In this document: one piece after another, positions 12,786 to 23,889 of the stretch | Position numbering within the stretch: position 1 is the first letter of the stretch | Layout: every line of letters begins with the position of its first letter | Assembly: GCF_000002235.5 (NCBI RefSeq) | Contig: NW_022145552.1 | Coordinates: 1,867,501-1,931,500 of the forward strand | Direction of reading: 5' to 3' | Length of the DNA: 64,000 nucleotides | Source: Strongylocentrotus purpuratus | Taxonomy: Eukaryota > Echinodermata > Echinoidea > Camarodonta > Strongylocentrotidae | The notes under the pieces: model-generated | What the model saw: the letters and a program-made list of their open reading frames with translations, nothing else | What the model was told of the DNA's origin: nothing | Database searches by the model: none | Program-made: the position numbers and the translations under genes

Positions 12786-13943
12786 ATGCCTCCGCCATAG
12801 AGCAATTTAAACAAGTTTGGAGTTTAAATCTCCAGTGGTTCTTGAGATATCATGATAACAATCTCAATGTATGGAATTTCATAAGTTGACCTCTGTGACC
12901 CTTGACCTTTGACCTACGTGCTCCAAAATCTAATCAGATTGTCTTCCTATGGTGATACACACTATCATTAAGTTTGAAGTTTAAATCTCCAGTGGTTCTT
13001 GAGATATTATGATATGGTGATACATACTATCATTAAGTTTGAAGTGAAAATTCTCCAGTGGTTCTTGAGATATCGCGATAACGATCTCAATGTATGGAAT
13101 TTCATAAGTTGACCTCTGTGACCCTTGACCTTTGACCTACGTGCTCCAAAATCTAATCAGATTGTCTTCCTATGGTGATACACACTATCATTAAGTTTGA
13201 AGTTTAAATCTCCAGTGGTTCTTGAGATATGATAACAATCTCAATGTATGGAATTTCATAAGTTGACCTCTGTGACCCTTGACCTTTGACCTACGTGCTC
13301 CAAAATCTATTCAGATCGTCTTCCTATGGTGATACATACTATCCTTAAGTTTGAAGTTTTTACATCTCCAGTGGTTCTTGAGATATCATGATAACAATCT
13401 CAATGTATGGAATTTCATAAGTTGACCTCTATGACCCTTGACCTTTGACCTACGTGCTCCAAAATGTAATCAGATTGTTTTCCTATAGTGATACACACTA
13501 TCACTAAGTTTGAAGTTTAAATCTCCAGTGGTTCTTGAGATATCATGATAACAATCTCAATGTATGGAATTTCATAAGTTGACCTCTGTGACCCTTGACC
13601 TTTGACATACGTGCTCCAAAATCTAATCAGATCGTCTTCCTATGGTGATACATACTATCCTTAAGTTTGAAGTTTAAATCTCAAATGGTTCTTGAGATAT
13701 CGCGCTAACAAACTCAATACAAGGAATTTCATAAGTTGACCTCTGTGACCTGTGACCTTTGACCTACGTACTCCAAAATCTAATCAGATCGTCTTCCTAT
13801 GATGATAAATACTATTCCCGAGTCTTAAGTTTAAATCTTAAATGGTTCTTGAGATATTGTGATAACGGTCAAACGGGACGGACGTACGGACGGACAACCC
13901 GAAAACATGATGCCTCCGGCACCACCTTCGGTGGCGGAGGCAT
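12786..13943. mobile_element. Nonautonomous element with internal tandem array
   Basis: It starts ATGCCTCCGCCA and ends with the exact inverse TGGCGGAGGCAT. Before the right end lie a GGACGGACGTACGGACGGAC stretch and a second internal GATGCCTCCGGCACC that pairs with GGTGGCGGAGGC. Most of its length is the tandem repeat listed separately. No coding capacity. Similar TIR-plus-array elements are common in marine invertebrates; that statement is from memory, not from a search. Confidence 0.65.
12815..13865. repeat. Tandem repeat of about 157 bp with nuclear-receptor half-sites
   Basis: About 6.5 units. The phrase GACCTCTGTGACCCTTGACC followed by TTTGACCTACGT recurs near 12890, 13110, 13263, 13423, 13578 and, modified, 13738, giving spacings of 153-160 bp apart from one longer first interval that holds a partial extra unit. 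Other shared phrases are CTCCAGTGGTTCTTGAGATA and CAATGTATGGAATTTCATAA. Copies decay toward the right end. Confidence 0.9.
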
Positions 13944-14110
13944 AAAAATCCTTGCATCAATTTGAATCACAATGATTATTTGTCGCATGGTCCTTTTATT
14001 AAATAACCTTGTTTTCTGTTTTGTTTGCAGAGGGAGAAGATCAGTTGTATTATGCGTATATACACATGATACCAGAACAAATGTTGATTATCAGAATGTC
14101 ATTTTGGAAT

Positions 14111-14640
14111 ACCTCTATACAAATACCACATTGTCTTTAGCCCGTATTAGTATTAGTATGATCCAATATAAAGCTACTATTCTTTATTTAATTCAGTATA
14201 ATGCTTTTCCTCAAAAATAGTTTTGCTATTTTTTTAGGGTTGAGACGCTAAGAAATGGTTTCAAATGTACATTACACGAACCCTGAACCATTGCAAATTG
14301 ATGGTGGTTCTCTCTCTCTCTCTCTCTCTTTATTTTAATCATGCATTATCAACTACATATAAAGCAGCAACCAAAAACTTAGGGTTATCTGAGATAGGTG
14401 AAAGTAAGAGTTAAAAAGAAAGTCATGCTAAAACGGCGCTTCACTTCCCCCTGCCCCCTGAAAAAAATAAAATAGATTAGTAGTCCTCCTCTCCAGAATC
14501 CCCCTCCCCCCGCTTTAATATCACATTTTCACTTGGCAGCCCAAGGGGGCTGAGGGGGTGGGAGGAGGGGGTTAAACCCCCTACCCCCCCCCCCCCCCCC
14601 CCCCGCCGTAGATCTGCCCATGTTATCATATCATTCCACG
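14111..14640. other. Intergenic with poly-C and (CT)n
   Basis: No gene. A (CT)n run lies at 14310-14330, and a C-run of about 20 sits in 14584-14604. The sequence TTGGCAGCCCAAGGGGGCTG at about 14535 is a short inverted repeat and is probably another MITE scrap. Confidence 0.5.
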
Positions 14641-14912
14641 CAGGGGCGGCGATCTCGGGGGGGGGGACGGGGGGACACGTCCCCCCTCCCTCAATTTTTT
14701 TAGGGGGGATCGTCCCCCCCCCAGGAAATTTGAAAAAGTGCAAAACAAATTGTATAGCATATACTGAATAATGACTGCAACACACTTTTAGGCTCTGGAA
14801 GGCCCAAGAGTGCAGCGTTTAGACTAATAAAATTGCAAAAAAAATCTCGCTCGGTCGCTACGCTCCCTCGCATAACATCCTCGTAAAAAAAAAAAAAAAA
14901 TCGCCACCCCTG
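14641..14912. mobile_element. hAT-type MITE with 8-bp target duplication
   Basis: The ends CAGGGGCGGCGAT and (inverted) CAGGGGTGGCGAT differ at one of 13 bases. They are flanked by the identical 8-mer ATTCCACG at 14633-14640 and 14913-14920. An 8-bp duplication and CAG ends are hallmarks of the hAT superfamily. The interior has poly-G/C runs, a poly-A run and CTCGCTCGGTCGCTACGCTC; there is no coding. Confidence 0.85.
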
Positions 14913-14951
14913 ATTCCACGACATTTTGGTCTTCCTCTTCTCCTCAAAAGA

Positions 14952-15096
14952 GACTTTTAGATTTGCGTGGACGTGGACGTGTTACGTCCTTTTAAGGCAC
15001 TGGCAATCACATGTGACGTCCTTTTAAGCACTGGCAGTGCCTTAAAAGGAGGTCACACGTTGCAGTCCACGTTCTCATCGTGCAAATCTAAAAGTC
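14952..15096. mobile_element. Short fold-back MITE
   Basis: GACTTTTAGATTTGC at 14952 pairs with its inverse GCAAATCTAAAAGTC ending at 15096. Inner paired segments include CGTCCTTTTAAGGCACTGGC against GCCAGTGCCTTAAAAGGAGG-type sequence. About 145 bp, almost wholly palindromic, no coding. Confidence 0.7.
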
Positions 15097-15339
15097 CCTA
15101 ATATTGATTTACTGGTCGAGGTTCATTATTTGCTGACAACGAAAAACTTCTCCAGGCCATGACCATGTTTCTGCCCTTGCCCGATCGCCTCCAGCTCCAG
15201 CAGACATGGCGCGGCAGCGTGCACACGCACCGCTACTAACGGCGCAGTAGGCCTATAACCACTGCTGACGGCGGCACTGCACTGCGAGCTGAATCGGTAA
15301 TAATAGGCCTACTCATAAAACGAGAAATCTTGCACGCTA

Positions 15340-16518
15340 ATCTTAGTTCTTTTTCATTGGTTTCTGATCTTTTGACAGGGTAGCCCATTCACCAGCAAGT
15401 AGTGGTCTTCCATGGGGCCCTGAATGAACATATTTACATCGTTTATAACATTTATACAGAACAGTTACAAAAATAATACTCGTTTGCAAAATAAACATCA
15501 TAAACCTAGTAAACAGTAATGTCAATAGGAAAATATTAATTAAGTCTCAATTATGTGAATAAGTCATGTAAATATTACAGAACACGCACGTAGTGTATAT
15601 ACGGCTGAGCCATTCACAAATTACAACTTTGTTTAAACAATCTCTTAAATGAATTGACAGAGGAAGCCGTTCTCAATGAATTATCTAGCTTATTCCATTC
15701 AAATATGGAAGAAACAATTGGGCTACACTTATAACAATCAGTGTGAAATCTAGGCACACGTAAACATCCACTGTCTATTTGCCTTGTATGATGCTCATGT
15801 ACATCATTAGGATTTATTAAGCCTACCTGAAGGTAAGAAGGTGCTAAGTTATGAACGCATTTATATATCATCATAACACGACTTAACTCAAACCGCTTGT
15901 CTAGTGTCATCCATTTAAGACTTGTGAACAAATCAGCCGACGGTGTGTCATATGTCTTGTTCAATATTATTCTTGCGGCCCTCTTTTGAATTTTTTGCAG
16001 CTTAGTTGTATGAGAATGAAATCGGTTCGACCATACAACTGAGCAGTAATCTAATCGTGGCAACACTAGACTGTTATAAAGTAACTTTAAGGATTTTTGA
16101 GGCAAAAAACTCTTTGCTCTCTTTATCATGCTAATGTTTTTCTGGGTAAGTTTACTTACGTTTTCGATTTGTTTAGACCATTTCAATTCTTCATCTATCA
16201 AAAGTCCTAAGCATTTGGTGAATTGAACTCTTTTGATCAAATTGCCGTTTAATGAAATGGTGAAAGATTCAATTTTCTTGAGATTAGCAGGAGAGCCTAT
16301 TAACATGACACAAGTTTTTTCAGTGTTAAGAACAAGACGATTTTCCTTAATCCATGCCATGACTCTGTTTAACGCAACAGTTAATTTTTCTTCCACAACA
16401 GTTGCATCATTTGCACTGACGGTAAGTGTCGTATCATCAGCATATGATACCTTCAGGAGTACATTCAGGTAGACTATTAACATATATTGAAAATAAAAGG
16501 GGACCAAGAATTGAACCT
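15340..16518 (-). mobile_element. 5'-truncated CR1/L2-type LINE with RT C-terminal half
   Basis: The minus strand encodes GSILGPLLFSIYVN (about 16450-16515), a conserved reverse-transcriptase motif. After a frameshift comes YADDTTLTVSAND, the catalytic YADD box, then QKNISMIKRAKSFLPQKSLK, LPRLDYCSVVW and KRLFKQSCNL to the stop at 15614. Endonuclease and N-terminal RT are missing, so it is 5'-truncated, as is usual for target-primed insertion. The 3' UTR runs to about 15340. The 5' junction abuts the 64-bp satellite at about 16519. It cannot move on its own, having no endonuclease and a frameshift. The exact LINE clade is uncertain. Confidence 0.85.
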
Positions 16519-19475
16519 TCCGTCCTCTCTTATCACGCTAGATGTAATTAACTTTCTTTCTTCGAGTTCTTTTGTTCTCTCTTCCGTCCTCTGTTATTAC
16601 CCGAGACGTAATTAACGTTCTTTCTTTGTGTTCCTTTGTTCTCTCTTTCGTCCACTCCTATCACGCTAGATGTAATTAACGTTCTTTCTTCGTGTTCTTT
16701 TGTTCTCTCTTCCGTCCTCTCTTATCACGCTAGATGTAATTCACTTTCTTTCTTCGTGTTCTTTTGTTCTCTCTTCCGTCCTCTCTTATCACGCTAGATG
16801 TAATTAACTTTCTTTCTTCGAGTTCTTTTGTTCTCTCTTCCGTCCTCTGTTATTACCCGAGACGTAATTAACGTTCTTTCTTTGTGTTCCTTTGTTCTCT
16901 CTTTCGTCCACTCCTATCACGCTAGATGTAATTAACTTTCTTTCTTCGAGTTCTTTTGTTCTCTCTTCCGTCCTCTGTTATTACCCGAGACGTAATTAAC
17001 GTTCTTTCTTTGTGTTCCTTTGTTCTCTCTTTCGTCCACTCCTATCACGCTAGATGTAATTAACTTTCTTTCTTCGAGTTCTTTTGTTCTCTCTTCCGTC
17101 CTCTGTTATTACCCGAGACGTAATTAACGTTCTTTCTTTGTGTTCCTTTGTTCTCTCTTTCGTCCACTCCTATCACGCTAGATGTAATTAACTTTCTTTC
17201 TTCGAGTTCTTTTGTTCTCTCTTCCGTCCTCTGTTATTACCCGAGACGTAATTAACGTTCTTTCTTTGTGTTCCTTTGTTCTCTCTTTCGTCCACTCCTA
17301 TCACGCTAGATGTAATTAACTTTCTTTCTTCGTGTTCTTTTGTTCTCTCTTCCGTCCTCTCTTATCACGCTAGATGTAATTAACTTTCTTTCTTCGAGTT
17401 CTTTTGTTCTCTCTTCCGTCCTCTCTTATCACGCTAGATGTAATTAACTTTCTTTCTTCGAGTTCTTTTGTTCTCTCTTCCGTCCTCTGTTATTACCCGA
17501 GACGTAATTAACGTTCTTTCTTTGTGTTCCTTTGTTCTCTCTTTCGTCCACTCCTATCACGCTAGATGTAATTAACTTTCTTTCTTCGTGTTCTTTTGTT
17601 CTCTCTTCCGTCCTCTCTTATCACGCTAGATGTAATTCACTTTCTTTCTTCGAGTTCTTTTGTTCTCTCTTCCGTCCTCTCTTATCACGCTAGATGTAAT
17701 TAACTTTCTTTCTTCGAGTTCTTTTGTTCTCTCTTCCGTCCTCTCTTATCACGCTAGATGTAATTAACTTTCTTTCTTCGAGTTCTTTTGTTCTCTCTTC
17801 CGTCCTCTGTTATTACCCGAGACGTAATTAACGTTCTTTCTTTGTGTTCCTTTGTTCTCTCTTTCGTCCACTCCTATCACGCTAGATGTAATTAACTTTC
17901 TTTCTTCGAGTTTTTTTGTTCTCTCTTCCGTCCTCTGTTATTACCCGAGACGTAATTAACGTTCTTTCTTTGTGTTCCTTTGTTCTCTCTTTCGTCCACT
18001 CCTATCACGCTAGATGTAATTAACTTTCTTTCTTCGTGTTCTTTTGTTCTCTCTTCCGTCCTCTCTTATCACGCTAGATGTAATTCACTTTCTTTCTTCG
18101 TGTTCTTTTGTTCTCTCTTCCGTCCTCTCTTATCACGCTAGATGTAATTAACTTTCTTTCTTCGAGTTCTTTTGTTCTCTCTTCCGTCCTCTGTTATTAC
18201 CCGAGACGTAATTAACGTTCTTTCTTTGTGTTCATTTGTTCTCTCTTTCGTCCACTCCTATCACGCTAGATGTAATTAACTTTCTTTCTTCGAGTTCTTT
18301 TGTTCTCTCTTCCGTCCTCTCTTATCACGCTAGATGTAATTAACTTTCTTTCTTCGAGTTCTTTTGTTCTCTCTTCCGTCCTCTGTTATTACCCGAGACG
18401 TAATTAACGTTCTTTCTTTGTGTTCATTTGTTCTCTCTTTCGTCCACTCCTATCACGCTAGATGTAATTAACTTTCTTTCTTCGAGTTCTTTTGTTCTCT
18501 CTTCCGTCCTCTGTTATTACCCGAGACGTAATTAACGTTCTTTCTTTGTGTTCATTTGTTCTCTCTTTCGTCCACTCCTATCACGCTAGATGTAATTCAC
18601 TTTCTTTCTTCGAGTTCTTTTGTTCTCTCTTCCGTCCTCTCTTATCACGCTAGATGTAATTCACTTTCTTTCTTCGAGTTCTTTTGTTCTCTCTTCCGTC
18701 CTCTGTTATTACCCGAGACGTAATTAACGTTCTTTCTTTGTGTTCCTTTGTTCTCTCTTTCGTCCACTCCTATCACGCCAGTGACGCCACACGTAATTAA
18801 CTTTCTTTCTTCGAGTTCTTTTGTTCTCTCTTCCGTCCTCTCTTATCACGCTAGATGTAATTAACTTTCTTTCTTCGAGTTCTTTTGTTCTCTCTTCCGT
18901 CCTCTGTTATTACCCGAGACGTAATTAACGTTCTTTCTTTGTGCTCCTTTGTTCTCTCTTTCGTCCACTCCTATCACGCTACATGTAATTAACTTTCTTT
19001 CTTCGAGTTCTTTTGTTCTCTCTTCCGTCCTCTGTTATTACCCGAGACGTAATTAACGTTCTTTCTTTGTGTTCTTTTGTTCTCTCTTTCGTCCACTCCT
19101 ATCACGCTAGATGTAATTCACTTTCTTTCTTCGTGTTCTTTTGTTCTCTCTTCCGTCCTTTCTTATCACGCTAGATGTAATTCACTTTCTTTCTTCGTGT
19201 TCTTTTGTTCTCTCTTCCGTCCTTTCTTATCACGCTAGATGTAATTAACTTTCTTTCTTCGAGTTCTTTTGTTCTCTCTTCCGTCCTCTCTTATCACGCT
19301 AGATGTAATTAACTTTCTTTCTTCGAGTTCTTTTGTTCTCTCTTCCGTCCTCTGTTATTACCCGAGACGTAATTAACGTTCTTTCTTTGTGTTCCTTTGT
19401 TCTCTCTTTCGTCCACTCCTATCACGCTAGATGTAATTAACTTTCTTTCTTCGTGTTCTTCTGTTCTCTCTTCAG
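16519..19475. repeat. 64-bp satellite array, about 46 copies
   Basis: Monomers of 64 bp fall into at least three types. A: CTTCCGTCCTCTCTTATCAC then GCTAGATGTAATTAAC. B: CTTCCGTCCTCTGTTATTAC then CCGAGACGTAATTAACG. C: TTCGTCCACTCCTATCACGC then TAGATGTAATTAAC. They occur in recurring orders, with B-C as a frequent 128-bp dimer, so there is higher-order structure. The plus strand is strongly pyrimidine-rich. Homogenisation is high; one clear break (CCAGTGACGCCACACG) lies at about 18778. No coding. Confidence 0.97.
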
Positions 19476-19935
19476 TCCACTTTTACCATGCAAGACGTTT
19501 TCTTTCATTTTCTTTTTACAACGGAGTCAACAGGTCGTTTGTTATGACATTTCCTGGTCTTACTTTTCTTTTTCTTGTTCTCTTTTTCTCTCTTCAGTTC
19601 ACTCTTTTTGAGCTTACACTCTTTTTTTTTTTAATTTTTACAAAATGATAAAATAAAAATGAACAAAATAGGTTTTGATTCGTGTTTATTTGCATTGAGA
19701 ACTAATTTACTTGTTTCATAACTGCAATTGGAGAACAAATTTATGTGTTACATAAAATAAGAGAGATGTCAGCGAATAAAAACGGGCTCAAATAATATTG
19801 AAATGTATTGAACATTTTGAGACCTGTTACTTCTTTTTTGGTGAAATTTCCTCAAAAGTACGACAAAACTATGGGATTCTGCTGAACATGTTCTAGCCCA
19901 GCGAGGGCTCTAACTCAACTACCTCTCCACACTGA
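19476..19935. repeat. Linker shared with the dispersed repeat family
   Basis: Past the satellite the sequence degenerates (to about 19620). It then matches 11196-11320 (ATTTTTACAAAATGATAAAA, ACTAATTTACTTGTTTCATA, AACTGCAATTGGAGA). So the 64-bp array, this linker and the 600-bp units may belong to one composite repeat. No gene. Confidence 0.55.
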
Positions 19936-22900
19936 AGTAATTACTGTCTAGATATTTTTGAACTTTCACCCAATGCTGTATTATTTTGAAACTCCCAAAC
20001 TGTAATATTTGTTCCCCCAACCCCCCCCCCCCCCCTACAAAAGGAGAAGTCTAAAGCTGATCCTCCCCCAGACTCTCTCACATCGGAACTACATAATACT
20101 TCCGAACACCCAAATGTCTCTCTCTCTCTCTCTCTTTCTCCCTTACACTTCTCCGTTCATGTAAATGCATTAGATACCTTTATCAAGATTCTATCGTCTC
20201 GCTTTAGATCTATGCTCAAACAACAGATCACGTGCACCGGATGCATGCCCCCGGAGGTCGTGACATTTCGTGCTAGACCGTCTGACCTGACTTTTACCAC
20301 GCGTTTACCTCATGTTCGTGCTTTGTCCTTCATGCCATGGAGCGTTTAGATCTACTGAAGACAAAGGACGGCAGTTGCCACAACATGTCGAGTGCCGGCC
20401 TGAAAAAATGCACCAACGCAGTGTGCTCACAGAAACCCAGTTTCTCCAACCACTCGATTGAAGATTAATTAGCACATTTTGCAGCACACTCCCGGAGTAA
20501 TTACTGTCTAGATTGCTTTTAGCTTTCACACAATGCTGTTGCATTTTGAAACTCCCAAACTGTAATATTTGTAGTCCCCCCCCCCCCCCTAAAAACAAAA
20601 AAAGTCTAAATCTGATCCTCCCCCAAGACTCTCACATCCGAACTACATGGGGACTACATGATACTTCCGAACACCCCACTGTCTCTCTCTCTCCCTCTCT
20701 ATCCATCGTTCCTCGCGCGCTCTCTCTCTCTCTTTCTCCCTTACACTTCTCCCTTTCTTGTAAATGCATTAGATACCTTTATCAAGATTCTATCGTGTCG
20801 CTTTAGATCTATACTCAAACAACGGATTACATGCACCGGATGCATGCCTCCGGAGGTCGTGACATTTCGTGCTAGACCGTCTGACCTGACTTTTACCACG
20901 CGTTTACCTCATGTTCGTGCTTTGTCCTTCATGCCATGGAGCGTTTAGATCTACTGAAGACAAAGGACGGCAGTTGCCACAACATGTCGAGTGCCGGCCT
21001 GAAAAAATGCACCAACGCAGTGTGCTCACAGAAACCCAGTTTCTCCAACCACTCGATTGAAGATTAATTAGCACATTTTGCAGCACACTCCTGAAGTAAT
21101 TACTGTCTAGATTGCTTTTAGCTTTCACACAATGCTGTTGCATTTTGAAACTCCCAAACTGTAATATTTTTAGTCCCCCCCCCCCCCTAAAAACAAAAAA
21201 AGTCTAAAGCTGATCCTCCCCCCAGACTCTCACATCCGAACTACATGGGGACTACATGATACTTCCGAACACCCCACTGTCTCTCTCTCTCTCTATCCAT
21301 CGTTCCTCGCGCTCTCTCTCTCTCTCTCTCTCTCTTTCTCCCTTACACTTCTCCCTTTCTTGTAAATGCATTAGATACCTTTATCAAGATTCTATCGTGT
21401 CGCTTTAGATCTATGCTCAAACAACGGATCCCATGCACCGGATGCATGCCTCTGGAGGTCGTGACATTTCGTGCTAGACCGTCTGACCTGACTTTTACCA
21501 CGCGTTTACCTCATGTTCGTGCTTTGTCCTTCATGCCATGGAGCGTTTAGATCTACTGAAGACAAAGGGCGGCAGTTGCCACAACATGTCGAGTGCCGGC
21601 CTGAAAAAATGCACCAACGCAGTGTGCTCACAGAAACCCAGTTTCTCCAACCACTCGATTGAAGATTAATTAGCACATTTTGCAGCACACTCCTGAAGTA
21701 ATTACTGTCTAGATTGCTTTTAGCTTTCACACAATGCTGTTGCATTTTGAAACTCCCAAACTGTAATATTTTTAGTCCCCCCCCCCCCTAAAAACAAAAA
21801 AGTCTAAAGCTGATCCTCCCCCAGACTCTCACATCCGAACTACATGGGGACTACATGATACTTCCGAACACCCCACTGTCTCTCTCTCCCTCTCTATCCA
21901 TCGTTCCTCGCGCTCTCTCTCTCTCTCTCTCTCTTTCTCCCTTACACTTCTCCCTTTCTTGTAAATGCATTAGATACCCTTATCAAGATTCTATCGTGTC
22001 GCTTTAGATCTATACTCAAACAACGGATCACATGCACCGGATGCATGCCTCCGGAGGTCGTGACATTTCGTGCTAGACCGTCTGACCTGACTTTTACCAC
22101 GCGTTTACCTCATGTTCGTGATTTGTCCTTCATGCCATGGAGCGTTAAGATCTACCGAAGACAAAGGACGGCAGTTGCCACAACATGTCGAGTGCCGGCC
22201 TGAAGAAATGCACCAACGCAGTGTGCTCACAGAAACCCAGTTTCTCCAACCACTCGATTGAAGATTAATTAGCACATTTTGCAGCACACTCCTAAAGTAA
22301 TTACTGTCTAGATTGCTTTTAGCTTTCACACAATGCTGTTGCATTTTGAAACTCCCTAACTATAATATTCTTATTCCCCCCCCCCTCCCTAAAAACAAAA
22401 AAAGTATAAAGCTGATCCTCCCCCAGACTCTTACATCCGAACTACATAATACTTCTGAACACCCCACTGTCTCTCTCTCCCTCTCTATCCATCGTTCCTC
22501 GCTCTCTCTCTCTCTCTCTCTCTTTCTCCCTTACACTTCTCCCTTTCTTGTAAATGCATTAGATACCTTTATCAAGATTCTATCGTGTCGCTTTAGATCT
22601 ATGCTCAAACAACGGATCACATGCACCGGATGCATGCCTCTGGAGGTCGTGCCATTTCGTGCTAGACCGTCTAGTGTGACGTACTATCACCACGCGTTTA
22701 CCTCGTGTTCATGCTTTGTCCTTTGTGCCGCAAGCATTTAGATCTACAGTGGACAAAGGTTGGATCGATGGACATAGTCGCACATAATCCGTATTATGTA
22801 AGACAGTACCGTAGTGAGTTCAGGAGAGCTCGAGAACAACAAGTAATAGTGAATTATCAAACAACATGTCGAGTGCCCTCTCTCCCTCCAACTCAGTGTG

Positions 22901-22974
22901 CTTCAGAAACCCAGTTTCGTGAAAAACTCGATTGAAGATATAGTTCCTTTTTGCAGCACTACATTTTTAAAGGA
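19936..22974. repeat. Tandem array of about 600-bp units (five copies)
   Basis: Each unit begins ATTACTGTCTAGATTGCTTT (starts 19940, 20500, 21099, 21701, 22300) and is followed by AATGCTGTTGCATTTTGAAA, a C-run, TCTCACATCCGAACTACATG, a (CT)n run, and CACCGGATGCATGCC. Spacings are about 560, 599, 602, 599 and 675 bp. Units 2-4 are nearly identical; the outer units diverge. In four copies the minus strand holds the same 79-codon open frame (20305-20541, 20904-21143, 21506-21745, 22105-22344). Shared ancestry explains this better than a protein, since the differences show no sign of codon constraint that I can see. Confidence 0.95.
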
Positions 22975-23605
22975 ATTACTGTCTAGATATATTTTAACTA
23001 TCACCCAATGCTGTTGCATTCTGAAACTCCCAAACTAATATTTGTAGTCCCCCCCCCCCTCCCCTCCTAAGAAAAAAGAACTCTAAAGCTGATACTCCCA
23101 GGCTCTCTCACACCCCTCTCTCTCTCTCTCTCTATCTATCTCTCTCTCTTTCTCCATCCCCCCTCCCTTGCCCTCTCTCTCTCTCTCTCTTTCTCCCAGA
23201 TAGCAAAATGTTGTGGGGCCCATCTGGTTACAACTGGGCCCATTTGACCCAGATGGGCCCGGCAATCTTCACCAGGATTATATGGGCCCAGGCTCGCAGC
23301 CCATCTGGGGCCCACTTGGCCCAGATGTCCCCACATGGAACCATGCAGATGGGCCCCAGATTGGATTTTACACGGGGCCATATGGGCCAAGAGGATTCTT
23401 AATAGGCTTCATATAGTTATAATGGGTTATATATGGATCACACCGGATGCTTCCGGAGGTCATGCCATTTCGTGATAGACCGTATCGCGTGATCTTTACC
23501 ACGCGTTTACCTCGTGTTCGTGCTTTGTCCTTTTTGCCGCGAGCGTTTAGATCTACAGTGGACAAAGGACGACACGAGGTCATCCCAAGATCGCTCCTAT
23601 CGAAA
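22975..23605. repeat. Diverged sixth unit of the 600-bp array
   Basis: ATTACTGTCTAGATATATTT at 22975, the C-run near 23050, the (CT)n tract, CACCGGATGCTTCCGGAGGT at about 23440 and the ATCTACAGTGGACAAAGGAC end match the array units. A GGGCCC-rich block separates the (CT)n tract from the 3' half. Confidence 0.75.
23206..23405. repeat. GGGCCC-rich block inside unit 6
   Basis: In about 200 bp the palindromic core TGGGCC/GGCCCA appears about nine times, at irregular 15-30 bp spacing (for example ATGGGCCC, TATGGGCCC, GGGGCCCAC). Plus and minus frames are both open and Gly/Pro-rich because the motif is self-complementary. A protein is not supported; this looks like an inserted repeat. Confidence 0.6.
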
Positions 23606-23889
23606 GCCGGGTATTGTGTGATTGCGTGACGTACGTCGGTATCGATTGCCGTTTGTGGATGCAGTGGCTCTCGACCTCTATAAAAGTCGGAGCTAAACTA
23701 TTATAATTATCATTACGCCAAGAGTTGTGGTTGCTGAGCTGTTGGACTTGTGTAGGCTAAATAAAACCTGTACTGGTTAACTCTAGCTCGTTTAAACTCT
23801 GACACTCAAACTCAATGGTTACTGTGAACATGGATCTAATTCTTAGTCCATGCTGTGATCAATGAGCCTGATGAAAATCTATTGACACA
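23606..23889 (+). promoter_or_regulatory. TATA-type promoter or LTR-like segment upstream of TRIM
   Basis: CTATAAAAGTC places a TATA box at 23679-23685, about 210 bp before the TRIM start codon. An AATAAA lies only about 80 bp after the TATA box (23760-23765), an arrangement typical of LTRs (promoter, short R, polyadenylation signal). Either this is the TRIM gene's own promoter, or a solo LTR-like scrap now in its place. No paired LTR or internal region was found, so the family is unassigned. Confidence 0.4.

Larger units (their letters stand above)
12360..14110. mobile_element. Large inverted-repeat element, outer shell
   Basis: The left arm near 12437-12512 (TTGCAAACGAAAAAGAAAAC, then ATGGTCATTAAAAGGGAT and CAAATAATGATTGTGATTC) is the inverse of the right arm near 13951-14036. 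Weaker inverted homology (TACGCATACAACACTGATCT on the left) extends outward on both sides. Inside the left part a further 32-bp inverted pair, GTAAAAACAACTTTTACA at about 12555 and its inverse at about 12682, can form a hairpin. No transposase. The element at 12786-13943 is nested inside it. Confidence 0.6.

Noticed and set aside
16519-19475. CRISPR-like regular array
   Set aside because: 64-bp monomers are contiguous variants with no unique spacers, in an animal genome; this is a satellite.
23083-23416. Collagen-like Gly/Pro frames on both strands
   Set aside because: The GGGCCC motif is self-complementary, so both strands give Gly/Pro; no Gly-X-Y periodicity.
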